Assembly: GCF_034059295.1 (NCBI RefSeq)
Contig: NZ_CP139141.1
Span: 1,471,001 to 1,535,000, forward strand
DNA: 64,000 nucleotides
Direction: 5' to 3'
From: Pseudomonas sp. HR96
GTDB taxonomy: Bacteria; Pseudomonadota; Gammaproteobacteria; Pseudomonadales; Pseudomonadaceae
Under the pieces are notes generated by a model. The model had not been told where the DNA came from. It did not search any database and saw nothing but the letters and a program-made list of their open reading frames with translations. Positions 24,132 to 33,630 of the stretch are shown here, piece by piece. The translations under genes and the position numbers were made by a program. How positions within the stretch are numbered: the stretch's first letter is position 1; each line of letters starts with the position of its first letter.

Positions 24132-25763
24132 TCAGCGTGGTGCAGCGCTGCGGCAGCTGTGGAACATGTCCAGCGAAGCGTCGTAGACATGGGTTTCGAC
24201 GCCCAGCAGGCCCAGCACCGAATGGAACATGTAGTCGTGGCTCAGGTCCGGCTGGTCGCGCTTGGCCTGCAGGCAGTCGCGGTCGACCCCAGCGTCCTTG
24301 AGGGTCTGGTCGCCGAACCAGAACACCATCGGCACGTGGGTCTGGCTCTCCGGGGCGATGGCATAGGGGGCGGCGTGCAGGTACATGCCGTTCTCGCCCA
24401 GCGACTCGCCGTGGTCGGACACGTAGAGCATCGAGGTGTCGTACTTCTCCTGATTCTTCTTCAGCAACGCCACCACCTGGGCCAGGAAGTGGTCGGTGTA
24501 GAGGATGGTGTTGTCATACACGTTGATCAGCTCGTCGTGGCTGCAGCTGCCCAGCTGGTTGGTGCGGCACACCGGGGTGAACTGCTCCTTGTCCTTGGGG
24601 TAGCGGTCGTAGTATTCCGGGCCGTGGCTGCCGTCGGCATGGAGCACGATGATAGCGTTGTCGGTCAGGCTGTCGATGTAGTCCTGCAGGCCCACCAGCA
24701 GCGATTCGTCGAGGCAGTTGGTGCCGTCGCAGAACGGGCTGGCCTGGCTCTTGGGGATGTCCTTGTGGGGCACACGCAGACAGGTGCCCTTGCAGTCGCT
24801 GTTGTTGTCCAGCCACAGCACCTGCACACCGGCGCGCTGGGCGATGTCCAGCAGGCCCTCGTAGGTTTTGCCCTTCCTGTCGCTGTATTCCTTGCGCGGG
24901 AACATCGAGAACATGCACGGCACCGACACCGCCGTGGAAGTGCCGCAGGAATGCACCTGGGTGAAGTTGAGGATGTCGAGCTGCTTGAGTTCCGGGTTGG
25001 TCTCGCGGCCATAGCCATCCAGCGAGAAATGGTCGGCGCGGGCGGTCTCGCCGACCACGAACACCATCAGGCTCTTCTTCGGCCGGGCCTGGGCGGCATT
25101 GCTCATGCGCGCATCCTCGCCCACGGTCTGCACCTTGATGTCCTGCTTGAGGCCCAGCTGGCCCTTGCCCAGCTTGCCGACCGCATAGATGTAGTTGGTC
25201 GGGTTGATGAAGTGGGTCAGTTTGTCCGGCTGGCGGAATACCGGGGCGTAGGTGGAATAGAAGGCGCCCACCGACACCAGGATCAGCACCACGCAGGCGA
25301 CCATCACCAGCAACTTGTTGAGCAGCCCCGGCAGCGGTCGGCGGTAGGCCACCGGCCAGCGCCAGATGAGGATGATCGGCAACAGGCCGAGCACGGCGAG
25401 GTAGACTAACAGCTTGACGCTGAGCAGGGCCTTGGCCTCACCCGGGTTGGTCTCCAGGATGTTCTGGATCATCACCGTGTCGATGGCGATGCCGTAGTCG
25501 TTCATGAAGTAGGCGGCAGCGGCCGAGCACAACGCGATGATCGACAGCACCGGCTTGAGCGTGGGGCGGAATGAAAACGGCATCAGCAGCAGGCTGAAGG
25601 CGGCCCAGAGGAATACCGCCCAGGAAATGTTGAAGCCGATGGCCTTGATGCCGTCCAGTTGCACCAGCGAGTTGACGGCCTTCCACGTCTCCAGGTTGTA
25701 CAACGCCACCAGCGCCAGTGAGAACAGCAAGACCAGCCGAGTGGAGCTGACACGCTTGAGCAT
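24132..25763 (-). CDS. eptA: Lipid A phosphoethanolamine transferase EptA
   Basis: 543 residues, the family length. Five N-terminal membrane helices (about residues 1-170) precede a periplasmic sulfatase-fold domain. FVVGETARADHFSLDGYG carries the first zinc ligand Glu, CGTSTAVSVPCMFS holds the nucleophile Thr, and SDHGESLGENG and QTHVPM supply further ligands. Cysteine pairs (CKGTCLRVP, CDGTNC) match the conserved disulfides. The enzyme moves phosphoethanolamine from phosphatidylethanolamine onto lipid A and so lowers polymyxin binding. No PmrAB- or CprRS-like regulator lies beside it. Confidence 0.92.
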   Translation of the reverse strand: MLKRVSSTRLVLLFSLALVALYNLETWKAVNSLVQLDGIKAIGFNISWAVFLWAAFSLLLMPFSFRPTLKPVLSIIALCSAAAAYFMNDYGIAIDTVMIQNILETNPGEAKALLSVKLLVYLAVLGLLPIILIWRWPVAYRRPLPGLLNKLLVMVACVVLILVSVGAFYSTYAPVFRQPDKLTHFINPTNYIYAVGKLGKGQLGLKQDIKVQTVGEDARMSNAAQARPKKSLMVFVVGETARADHFSLDGYGRETNPELKQLDILNFTQVHSCGTSTAVSVPCMFSMFPRKEYSDRKGKTYEGLLDIAQRAGVQVLWLDNNSDCKGTCLRVPHKDIPKSQASPFCDGTNCLDESLLVGLQDYIDSLTDNAIIVLHADGSHGPEYYDRYPKDKEQFTPVCRTNQLGSCSHDELINVYDNTILYTDHFLAQVVALLKKNQEKYDTSMLYVSDHGESLGENGMYLHAAPYAIAPESQTHVPMVFWFGDQTLKDAGVDRDCLQAKRDQPDLSHDYMFHSVLGLLGVETHVYDASLDMFHSCRSAAPR

Positions 25764-25867
25764 GGATGTTTCCCCCTACTTGTGGATATCAAGGCCGGAA
25801 TTCGAGAGCCTGCCGATGGTTACCGCGCCGGCGGCGGGAATTTAGCGGTGCGCTCGTCAAAAATGTG

Positions 25868-26353
25868 TCAAATCTTGAGTGAAAGGCGCCGTTCGTATCC
25901 TACACGCCCGCGATAGGCGGTCCCGGAGTCGACCCAGCCCTCGCTCAGGTACAGGCCCATGGCGGCCAGGTTGTCGCTATCGACCGACAGCATCAGCTGG
26001 CGTACCCGGGGCCACACGGCACGGCTGGCGGCGGGCAGGGCTCGCAGGCAGGCGCGGCCGTAACCGCGGCCCTGCTGCCGGCTGTCGACCTGCAGGGCGT
26101 GCAGGGTGGCGGCCTTTTCGTCGGCCCAGGGCGGCAGGAACGGCGGGCGCTTGAGCAGCAGGAAGGCCACCGGGCGCTCGTCGTCGAGCAGTGCGAAGCC
26201 CTTGATGCCGGGGCAGGGCGCGCTGGTCAGGGTGTGCAGGGCGCCGGCGATATCGCCCGACCAGCGTTTCTGCTCGGGCAGTATCTGCAGTTCGCTCAAC
26301 TGTTGGCGTTGCTCTTCGTCGAGCAGGTCATGGTCCACGAGGCGGGTGGGCAC
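25868..26353 (-). CDS. GNAT-family acetyltransferase
   Basis: 161 residues. The acetyl-CoA loop region LHALQVDSRQQGRGYGRACLRAL (about 88-110) is canonical (QQGRGYG), followed by LMLSVDSDNLAAMGLYLSEGWVDSGTAYRGRVGYERRLSL. N-terminal part MPTRLVDHDLLDEEQRQQL. Substrate unknown. It stands 24 bases downstream of the histidine kinase on the same strand. Confidence 0.8.
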   Translation of the reverse strand: MPTRLVDHDLLDEEQRQQLSELQILPEQKRWSGDIAGALHTLTSAPCPGIKGFALLDDERPVAFLLLKRPPFLPPWADEKAATLHALQVDSRQQGRGYGRACLRALPAASRAVWPRVRQLMLSVDSDNLAAMGLYLSEGWVDSGTAYRGRVGYERRLSLKI

Positions 26354-26377
26354 GGCGCTATCCTTGCAGTGCGGTGG

Positions 26378-27577
26378 TCAGGTCAGCGCCAGGGTCGGCG
26401 CCGTGGAGGGCATATGGAAGCTGAACAGCGTACCGGCTTCGGCGGTGGACAGCACTTCCATGTGGCCACCATGGGCCACGGCGATCTGGTTGGCGATGTA
26501 CAGCCCCAGTCCGAGGCCGCGATGGGTGGACTCCGCGCCCGGGCGGGTGAACGGCTGGAACAGCTGGGTCTGCACCGCCAGCGGGATCGGCTGGCCGAGG
26601 TTGTGCACAGCGATGACGAAGGCATCGCCGAGCATTTCCGCGCTGACGTGTATCGGGCTGTCGCTGGCGCCGTGGTTGATGGCATTGCCCAGCAGGTTGG
26701 AGAGCAACTGGCAGACCCGCTCGCGGTCGCAGACGATGCCCTGGGTGTCGCGCACCCGCAGCAGGATCACGCGCTCGGGGTGCACCCGCTGGATCTCGTG
26801 CACCACATGCTGGATAGCTTCGGCGAGGTCCGGGCAGGGCTGCAAATTGAGGGTGATGCCCTCGCCCAGGCGTCCGCGGGCGAAGTCGAGCACGTCCTCG
26901 ACCAGCTGCGTCGCGCGCCGGCCGCTGGTGAGGATGTGGCGAATGATCGACAGGCGTTTTTCGTCTTCGTCACGGCGCTCGAGCAGCTCGGCACCGGCGG
27001 TGATGGCGAACAGCGGGTTGCGCAGGTCGTGGCCCAGCACCGCGATGAACTGCTCGCGCAGCCCGGCCACTTCGCGCTCGCGCAGCAGCGCGGCTTCGGT
27101 GCGCTGGACGTTTTCCTCGCTTTCCATCTGGATCGCCAGCAGCCGCGCGAACGACTCCATCATCGGCTGGATGGGGCTGTTCTTCAGGGCGGCGGGGCGT
27201 GGGTCGAGGGCGCAGATGGTGCCGAAGAAGCTGCCATCGGTGCGAAACACCGGCACCGAGATGTAGCTCTCGAACTGGTAGATGCGCGGCGTGTGGTGGT
27301 CGCAGTACGTCTCGTCTTCGCTGGCCTTGTCGATGATGATGGTCTGGTGACTGCCGCGGATCTCGTGGCACAGCGTGGTGGTCAGGTCGAGCTCGCCGCC
27401 GGCCTTGAGGCCGAAGCCGAGGTTGTCGAGCACCGCGCAGGCGGTCCAGGTGGTGTCGGTGACGCGCGCGACCGCCGCGAAACGCATGCCGGTGGTCTCG
27501 CAGATCACCTGCAGGATGGCCGGGACCGCGTTGATACGGCCAATGGTGGCGATGTCGGTGGCTACTGATTTGCCCAT
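26378..27577 (-). CDS. GAF-domain sensor histidine kinase
   Basis: 399 residues, no membrane segment. The GAF domain is at about 20-160 (MRFAAVARVTDTTWTACAVLDNLGFGLKAG, ISVPVFRTDGSFFGTICALDP). The HisKA domain has FIAVLGHDLRNPLFAITAGAEL with the phosphorylated His. The ATPase domain carries QLLSNLLGNAINHG (N box), and GLGLGLYIANQIAVAHGG (G box). A soluble light/redox or ligand sensor is likely; GAF domains of this kind often lead phytochrome-like kinases, but no chromophore Cys can be assigned. No response regulator is adjacent. Confidence 0.85.
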   Translation of the reverse strand: MGKSVATDIATIGRINAVPAILQVICETTGMRFAAVARVTDTTWTACAVLDNLGFGLKAGGELDLTTTLCHEIRGSHQTIIIDKASEDETYCDHHTPRIYQFESYISVPVFRTDGSFFGTICALDPRPAALKNSPIQPMMESFARLLAIQMESEENVQRTEAALLREREVAGLREQFIAVLGHDLRNPLFAITAGAELLERRDEDEKRLSIIRHILTSGRRATQLVEDVLDFARGRLGEGITLNLQPCPDLAEAIQHVVHEIQRVHPERVILLRVRDTQGIVCDRERVCQLLSNLLGNAINHGASDSPIHVSAEMLGDAFVIAVHNLGQPIPLAVQTQLFQPFTRPGAESTHRGLGLGLYIANQIAVAHGGHMEVLSTAEAGTLFSFHMPSTAPTLALT

Positions 27578-27710
27578 CTGCGGATATGCCTGAGGGCACC
27601 GGGTGCCATGTGGGGAGACCGGGAAAGTCTAATGGCCGGGGTGGGTGGCTGTCATCTGCTCTGCACGATTTGCCATCGACCCGACAATGCTGATCGAGTG
27701 GCTGCCCGCC

Positions 27711-30299
27711 CTACAGCCGCCCCACCCGCCGCTCAAGCTCCAGGGCCGGCTGGGCCTTGAGCAGGCGGCTGAAGGCCTGCTTGTCGATCGGGCGGCTGAG
27801 GAAGTAGCCCTGCACCTCGTGGCAATCGTCCAGGCCCAGGGTGTCCAGCTGCTCCTGGGTCTCGACGCCCTCGGCGGTGACGGTCAGGCCCATGGCCCGG
27901 CCCAGGTTGATGATCGCCTGCACCACCGCATGGTCGTTGGCGCCGTTGCCCATGGAGGCGATGAAGCGCTTGTCGATTTTCAGCCCGTCGAACGGATAGG
28001 TGCGCAGGTAGCCCAGCGACGAATAGCCGGTGCCGAAGTCGTCCATGTTCAGGCGCACGCCCAGCTCCTTGAGCGCGACCATGGTCGCCAGTGCGCCGTC
28101 GACATCATTGAGCATGACGTTCTCGGTGATCTCCAGCTCCAGGCGCGCGGCGGGAAACCCGGTCTGCACCAGCACATCGCGCACGTCCTTGACCACGTCG
28201 CTGCGGGCGAATTGCGCCGGCGACAGGTTGACCGACACCATTAACGGCTGCGCCCAGTCCAGCGCGGTTTCGCAGGCTTCGCGCAACACCCAGCGGCCCA
28301 GGGGCACGATCAGGTCGGTCTGCTCGGCCAGGGGAATGAACGCATCGGGGCCGATCAGGCCCTCGATCGGATGCTGCCAGCGCACCAGCGCCTCCACCGA
28401 AACGATTTCCTGGCCGTCGAGGCGATAGCGCGGCTGGAAGTGCAGGACGAACTGCCCCTGCTTGACCGCCTCGCGCAATTCGGTTTCCAGCTGGCGGCGG
28501 TGCTGGATGCGCTCGTTCATCTGTGCGGCGAAGTAGCGCCAGGTGTTCTTGCCGTCGGCCTTGGCCTGATACAGGGCGATGTCGGCGCAACGGATCAGCT
28601 CGCCGGCCTCGAACCCCTGCACGCCGCTCTGCGCCACGCCGATGCTGACGCCCACGTGCAGGGTGTGGCCATCGTGCAGGATCGGCCGGTGCAGGTTTTC
28701 GATCAGGCGCTGGCAGAAGCGGTCGATTTCCGGGCGGTTGTGCATGCTGGAAAGGACGATGACAAATTCGTCGCCGCCGATGCGTGACACCAGGTCCTGG
28801 TCGCGGGTGCTTTCGCGCAGGCGCCCGGCCACCTCCAGCAACACCGCATCACCGGCGGGGTGGCCCAGCGAATCGTTGATCGGCTTGAAGCTGTCGAGGT
28901 CCAACAGCAGGACGGTCAGCTGCGGCGAATGCTCCTTGAGTGCCAGGGCTTCATCCAGGTAACGGGTCAGGCGGTTGCGGTTGCACAGGCCGGTCAGCGC
29001 GTCATGCATCGACAGGTGCTGGATCTGCGCGTGGGCGGCGACCTCGTCGGTGATGTCGCTGGCGGTGCCGCGATAGCCCCAGACCTCGCCATGGCGCACC
29101 ACGGCGCGCGCAGCGATCCGCGAATAGCGCAGCTGGCCGGCCTTGTCGCGGTAATGACAGCGCAGCGGGGTAACGTTGGGGCTATCGTGCAGGGTCTGCA
29201 TCCAGGCGGTCAGCGGCGTGGTCTCGCATTCCAGCAGGCCGTCGATCGGCTGGCCCAGCCAGTTGTCGCCGGGGTAGCCGGTGACTTCGACGAAGCGCGC
29301 CGACAGGTAGGTGAGGTGAAATTGCGCGTCGGTTTCCCAGATCCAGTCGGACGCCGCCTCGGCCACCGCGCGAAAGCGATCCTCGCTGGCTTCCAGGGCC
29401 GAGTTGGTCTGCGCCAGGTCCGTGAAGTTCGAGGCGATGGTGCGCGAGCTGCGCAGGGCGAAGCGAAAGAAGTAGACCATCAGCACACACAGCACCAGCA
29501 GCGCCAGGCTCAGGGGCGGCAGCACTGCATGCAGCAGGCGCAGGCCGGGGCGGGGCGCCTGCCAGGTGAGGTTGAAGCCGGTCTGCGCCAGGCTCAGGCG
29601 CGGCTGATCGGCGGCCAGGTGCTGGTCGTCCACCAGGGCCAGGCCGTGCAGGTCGTAGTCCAGGCCCAGTTTACGCAGCTTGGTGGGGGTCAGCTGGTCG
29701 ACGAATACCAGCATCGAGGTGCTGTCGCTGGGCACCGCTGGCCGGTCGTCGTCGGGCAGGATGGCGGCGGCGGTGACGATCGCCGGCCAGCCTTCGAACA
29801 GTGCGTAGCGGCTCACGGGCGCCCGTTGCGGCGCCTGGCTCTGCACCGCCTGGAGCAGCTCCCGGCGCGGCAGCGGTAGCAGGCGGTCGGCCGGTTGTGC
29901 GCTCAGTTGGCCGCGCAGCATGGCGTACTTGACCGCCGCCTGGTCGGCGACGAACACCCCTTCGTAGCCGCTCTCGGTAAACAGCGCCGGGCCCAGGTTG
30001 CGTTCGGTAAAGGCCCAGTCGATGTCCACGAGGCCATTCAAATGGTCGTAGCCGGAGGTCCAGAACGAGTTCTGGATCAGTTCCTGGGCGGTGGCCGCCA
30101 TGCGATTGTCGAGGGCCCTGACGGCGTAGAAGCGGCTCTGCTGCAGGGCCTCCTGGTTCAAGGTGCGGGCCACGTTCCATAGCCCGCCCAAGGCCACCAG
30201 TGCGCCGAGGCAGAAGAGAATCGCCATGGTCAGGATGAGTTTGCGGGTGTGGCTTCGATGGTTCATGGCAACCGCGGGAGAGCCGGCGGATGTGTCCAT
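27711..30299 (-). CDS. Membrane GGDEF-EAL protein with CHASE4-like and PAS domains
   Basis: 862 residues. The first membrane helix is LILTMAILFCLGALVALGGLW (about 20-40). A periplasmic CHASE4-like sensor (TSGYDHLNGLVDIDWAFTERNLG) spans about 45-260, and a second helix follows (LLVLCVLMVYFFRFAL). Next come PAS (about 310-425, DWIWETDAQFHLTYLS), GGDEF with intact SRIGGDEFVIVL, and EAL with SVEALVRWQHP, ITENVML, MDDFGTGYSSLGYL, KIDKRFI and AEGVETQEQL all conserved. Both c-di-GMP synthesis and breakdown sites therefore look usable. The start at 30299 follows GGATAAG; an inner ATG (MNHRSHTRK) 12 codons later is possible. Single-gene unit. Confidence 0.87.
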   Translation of the reverse strand: MDTSAGSPAVAMNHRSHTRKLILTMAILFCLGALVALGGLWNVARTLNQEALQQSRFYAVRALDNRMAATAQELIQNSFWTSGYDHLNGLVDIDWAFTERNLGPALFTESGYEGVFVADQAAVKYAMLRGQLSAQPADRLLPLPRRELLQAVQSQAPQRAPVSRYALFEGWPAIVTAAAILPDDDRPAVPSDSTSMLVFVDQLTPTKLRKLGLDYDLHGLALVDDQHLAADQPRLSLAQTGFNLTWQAPRPGLRLLHAVLPPLSLALLVLCVLMVYFFRFALRSSRTIASNFTDLAQTNSALEASEDRFRAVAEAASDWIWETDAQFHLTYLSARFVEVTGYPGDNWLGQPIDGLLECETTPLTAWMQTLHDSPNVTPLRCHYRDKAGQLRYSRIAARAVVRHGEVWGYRGTASDITDEVAAHAQIQHLSMHDALTGLCNRNRLTRYLDEALALKEHSPQLTVLLLDLDSFKPINDSLGHPAGDAVLLEVAGRLRESTRDQDLVSRIGGDEFVIVLSSMHNRPEIDRFCQRLIENLHRPILHDGHTLHVGVSIGVAQSGVQGFEAGELIRCADIALYQAKADGKNTWRYFAAQMNERIQHRRQLETELREAVKQGQFVLHFQPRYRLDGQEIVSVEALVRWQHPIEGLIGPDAFIPLAEQTDLIVPLGRWVLREACETALDWAQPLMVSVNLSPAQFARSDVVKDVRDVLVQTGFPAARLELEITENVMLNDVDGALATMVALKELGVRLNMDDFGTGYSSLGYLRTYPFDGLKIDKRFIASMGNGANDHAVVQAIINLGRAMGLTVTAEGVETQEQLDTLGLDDCHEVQGYFLSRPIDKQAFSRLLKAQPALELERRVGRL

Positions 30300-30525
30300 T
30301 CGGGCTTATCCTTGAGACCTTGAGGAGAGACCTGAAGATTCCCTGTCGTAGCTGGAGTATGGATCCCGTGGCGCTGATGACCAGCCAGACGACCCTGTGT
30401 CAGACGAAATGCACTTTCGTACATTTTGTAAAAATTATTTAAAGGGCGATTTCGGCCGGTGCCCTTGCCAACGGCCGCCCACGGCCCCATACCCCTGTGC
30501 ATGCCCATTCGAGGAGCAATTGCCC

Positions 30526-31593
30526 ATGGCCAGTCATCCCGACCTCGCCTCGTCGCCTGCCGTCCCTGCCCACATGGCTTCGCAGCGGGTCGACGGCCAA
30601 TACCGCAACCTGGTGACCCTGCCGCGCGACGGTTTCCTGAAAAAACTGCGCATCGGCGTCAAGTACCTGCTGCTGAAAAAGCCCAGCAATACCCGGCCCG
30701 ACGCGCCACTGCCGGTGCAACCCTTGACCACCGATGACCTGACCCGAGCTCCAGACGACAGCCTCTGGCGGCTCGGCCACTCCACCGTGCTGCTCAAGGT
30801 GCGCGGGCATTTCTTCATCACCGACCCGGTGTTCGGCGAGCGCGCCTCGCCGGTGCAATGGGCCGGCCCCCGGCGCTTCCACCCTGCGCCGATCGCCATC
30901 GAGCAGCTGCCGCCGATCAAGGCGGTGATTCTCTCCCATGACCACTACGACCACCTCGACCGCGAAGCCGTGCTCAAGCTGGCGCCACGCACCGAGCATT
31001 TTCTCACCACCCTGGGCGTGGGCGACCGGCTGATTGCCTGGGGCATCCCGGCGGCCAAGGTGCGCCAGCTCGACTGGTGGGAGGAAACCGAGGTCGACGG
31101 CACCCGCTTCGCCGCCACCCCCACCCAGCATTTTTCCGGGCGCAGCCTGAGCGACAGCAACAGCACGCTCTGGGGGTCGTGGGTGATGATCGAGCCGAAC
31201 TGGCGGCTGTTCTTCAGTGGCGACTCCGGGTATTTCCCGGGCTTCAAGCAGATTGGCGAGCGCTACGGGCCGTTCGACCTGACCCTGATGGAAACCGGCG
31301 CCTACAACGTCAACTGGCCCAGCGTGCACATGCAGCCGGAGGAGAGCCTGCAGGCCCATCTCGACCTGCGTGGGCGGCGCATGCTGCCGATCCACAACGG
31401 CACCTTTGACCTGGCGATGCACAGCTGGCAGGAGCCGTTCGAGCGCATCACCGCGTTGGCGGCGGCGGCCCGGGTGGCGCTGAGTACGCCGCAGATGGGC
31501 CAGCGCGAGAGCATCCTCGCGCCGGACGCGGGCCAGCCTTGGTGGCAGGGCATCGGCAGCGCGCCGGGCGAGCCGCTGCTCAGCCCGGACTAG
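30526..31593 (+). CDS. MBL-fold metallohydrolase (NAPE-PLD/UlaG-like)
   Basis: 355 residues. Metal site AVILSHDHYDHLDREAV (HxHxDH), RLGHSTVLLKVRGHFFITDPVFGERASP before it, FFSGDSGYFPGFKQIGERYGPFDLTLMETGAY and LPIHNGTFDLAMHSWQEP after it. This corresponds to the group containing N-acylphosphatidylethanolamine phospholipase D and related lipid hydrolases. No signal peptide. GAGGAG precedes the ATG by 9 bases. The last four bases overlap the convergent channel gene. Confidence 0.83.
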   Translation: MASHPDLASSPAVPAHMASQRVDGQYRNLVTLPRDGFLKKLRIGVKYLLLKKPSNTRPDAPLPVQPLTTDDLTRAPDDSLWRLGHSTVLLKVRGHFFITDPVFGERASPVQWAGPRRFHPAPIAIEQLPPIKAVILSHDHYDHLDREAVLKLAPRTEHFLTTLGVGDRLIAWGIPAAKVRQLDWWEETEVDGTRFAATPTQHFSGRSLSDSNSTLWGSWVMIEPNWRLFFSGDSGYFPGFKQIGERYGPFDLTLMETGAYNVNWPSVHMQPEESLQAHLDLRGRRMLPIHNGTFDLAMHSWQEPFERITALAAAARVALSTPQMGQRESILAPDAGQPWWQGIGSAPGEPLLSPD

Positions 31594-32495
31594 GGGCGTT
31601 CGCGCTCGAGCTTGCGCCCTTCGCGCGCCTGTTTGTCAGCGCCAGTGCGCAGGCCTTTGCCCTTGGACTCGCTGCGCACCTGGGCGTGGCTGAGCAGGGC
31701 GAAGATGAAGCTGCCGCCGATGATGTTGCCGGCCAGGGTCGGGCCGGCGAAATGCACCAGGAATTCGCGCCAGCTCAGTTCACCGGCCCACACCAGGTAC
31801 GACACTTCGGCCGAGCCGACCACGATGTGGGTGAAGTCGCCCAGGGCCATCAGGTAGGTGATGAGCACGATCACCCACAGCTTGGCGCTCTCCTGTGACG
31901 GGATCATCCACACCAGGGTGGCGATCATCCATCCCGAGATGATGCCTTTGGAAAACATCTGCGCAACGTCGTTTTCCATGACCTTGCGGCCGATCTCGAG
32001 GAAGGCCATGTCGGTTTTGGTGTCGAAGATCGGCAAATGCAACATCACGTAGCTGACCAGCAGCGTGCCGGCCAGGTTGCCGGCCAGCACCACGCCCCAC
32101 AGGCGCAGCAGCCGCCCGAGGTTGTTCAGGGTCGGCTTGGTCATCACCGGCAGGACGGCGGTCAGGGTGTTTTCGGTGAACAGCTGCTGGCGCGCCAGAA
32201 TCACCGCCAGAAAGCCCGCGCTGTAGCCCAGGCTGGCAATCACCTTGCTGGCTTCGGTGTCGGGCAGGCGCGAGTTGAACAGGCCCATGGCCATGAGCGA
32301 CAGGCCCATGGTCAGGCCGGCCGCCAGTGCCGACCACCACAGCGCGGCGACGCTGCGCTCCAGTTCCTGGTCGCCTTCGGCACGAATGATCTCGTGCAGC
32401 AGGGCGGCCCGGGGGGCCTGTTTCTCCTCGGCTTCCTGCTCCTCGCCGGGTGAGAGGCCGGGGGTCTTTTCATGCTGGTCGATGTGATTGTCCAT
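31590..32495 (-). CDS. Formate/nitrite transporter-family membrane protein (YfdC-like)
   Basis: 301 residues with a charged N-terminal tail (about 45 residues, Glu-rich) and six membrane helices: ALWWSALAAGLTMGLSLMAMGLF, GYSAGFLAVILARQQLFTENTLTAVLP, LWGVVLAGNLAGTLLVSYVML, GWMIATLVWMIPS, VIVLITYLMALGDFTHIVVGSAE and FAGPTLAGNIIGGSFIFALL. The repeated FTENT and GDFTH half-motifs are those of FNT channels of the YfdC branch. Transported ion unknown. Convergent with the MBL gene. Confidence 0.83.
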   Translation of the reverse strand: MDNHIDQHEKTPGLSPGEEQEAEEKQAPRAALLHEIIRAEGDQELERSVAALWWSALAAGLTMGLSLMAMGLFNSRLPDTEASKVIASLGYSAGFLAVILARQQLFTENTLTAVLPVMTKPTLNNLGRLLRLWGVVLAGNLAGTLLVSYVMLHLPIFDTKTDMAFLEIGRKVMENDVAQMFSKGIISGWMIATLVWMIPSQESAKLWVIVLITYLMALGDFTHIVVGSAEVSYLVWAGELSWREFLVHFAGPTLAGNIIGGSFIFALLSHAQVRSESKGKGLRTGADKQAREGRKLERERP

Positions 32496-32567
32496 GGGGT
32501 GCTGGCCTGGTGATAGGTGAAGGGCTAGAGCACAGACCTGCCCCGGCTGGGTTAGTTGCCTGCGGCC

Positions 32568-33500
32568 TTACCGGGTACCCAGCACCGGCCCCAGGTTGAA
32601 CACCTCGCGTACCGCCTCGGCATATTCGCGGCTGCCCAGCTGCATGCTGTTGTTGTGGTTGGCGCCCGGCACCAGCAGCAGGCGCTTGGGCTCGGCGGCG
32701 GCAGCGAACAGCTCGCGGCTGAAGCGCGAGGGCACGTACGGGTCATCAGCGCCGTGCACGATCAACACCGGCACGCCGACGTCAGCGATCTTGTCGATGG
32801 AGTCGAATTTCTCCGACAGAATCCAGCGCACCGGCAGCGAGGTATGAATGACCGCTGCGGCCACCGAGCCCAGGTCGGTAAAGGTCGACTCGATGATCAG
32901 GCCGGCGGCCCGCGCGTCGTTGTCCCTGGCCAGGCGGTCGGCGAGGTCCACGGCAATCGCCCCACCCAGTGAATGGCCGTAGATGAAGCGCTTGCCCGGG
33001 TCGGGCTGGAACTGGCGCAGCCGCTGCCAGCCGGCATCGGCGTCTTCGTAGACGCTGCGTTCGGAGGGCAGGTCGCCGGGGCTCTTGCCGAAGCCGCGGT
33101 AGTCGATGGCCAGCACCGCGAACCCCATGTCGTGCAGCTCGCTGATGCGCCGCACCTGCGCGGTGAGGTTCCAGCGGGTGCCGTGCAGGTAGAGCACGGC
33201 GGGCGCATTGGGCCGCCCGGCCGGCCACCACCAGGCGTGCATCGATTGGTTCATGCCCAGCGCGGTCTTGACCGGAATGTCCAGTTCCTGCACCCCGTTG
33301 GGTACGCCGGCGAACCAGCTGGCGGTGCCGGGCTCGATATTGAACAGCAATTCGCGCTCTTTCAGGTGCAGGCGCGAACAGCCGTAGGGCAGGGCCACCA
33401 CCAGCACCAATGCCAGGCCCAGCAACAGCCGCCAGCCGCGCCGCCGGGCCGGTGGCAGGGAACCAGGGGCGGGGGACGGGGGATCGGTCAGCGTTGCCAT
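32568..33500 (-). CDS. Membrane-anchored alpha/beta hydrolase
   Basis: 310 residues. An N-terminal anchor (WRLLLGLALVLVVALPYGC, possibly a lipoprotein signal ending in Cys) precedes an alpha/beta-hydrolase fold. VLYLHGTRWNLTAQ forms the oxyanion loop. FIYGHSLGGAIAVDLA holds the nucleophile Ser, VLIVHGADDPYVPS the acid Asp, and PGANHNNSM the His. It resembles BAAT/YfhR-like serine hydrolases. Substrate unknown. Confidence 0.83.
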   Translation of the reverse strand: MATLTDPPSPAPGSLPPARRRGWRLLLGLALVLVVALPYGCSRLHLKERELLFNIEPGTASWFAGVPNGVQELDIPVKTALGMNQSMHAWWWPAGRPNAPAVLYLHGTRWNLTAQVRRISELHDMGFAVLAIDYRGFGKSPGDLPSERSVYEDADAGWQRLRQFQPDPGKRFIYGHSLGGAIAVDLADRLARDNDARAAGLIIESTFTDLGSVAAAVIHTSLPVRWILSEKFDSIDKIADVGVPVLIVHGADDPYVPSRFSRELFAAAAEPKRLLLVPGANHNNSMQLGSREYAEAVREVFNLGPVLGTR

Positions 33501-33630
33501 GGGTTGCCCTCGAGGATGTGCCCTGTGTGCGGCATGGGGTCATGCAACTGCAACACGCTGTATCAGGATAGAGTTAGTGTTATTCAAATTATTTCAAAAC
33601 ATTTTTCATCGAACTGAAAAGGAGCTCCGG

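Noticed and set aside
26099..27568. 489-codon forward frame across the acetyltransferase and histidine kinase
   Set aside because: It is antisense to two well-supported genes and has the typical Ala/Gly/Gln/His shadow composition.
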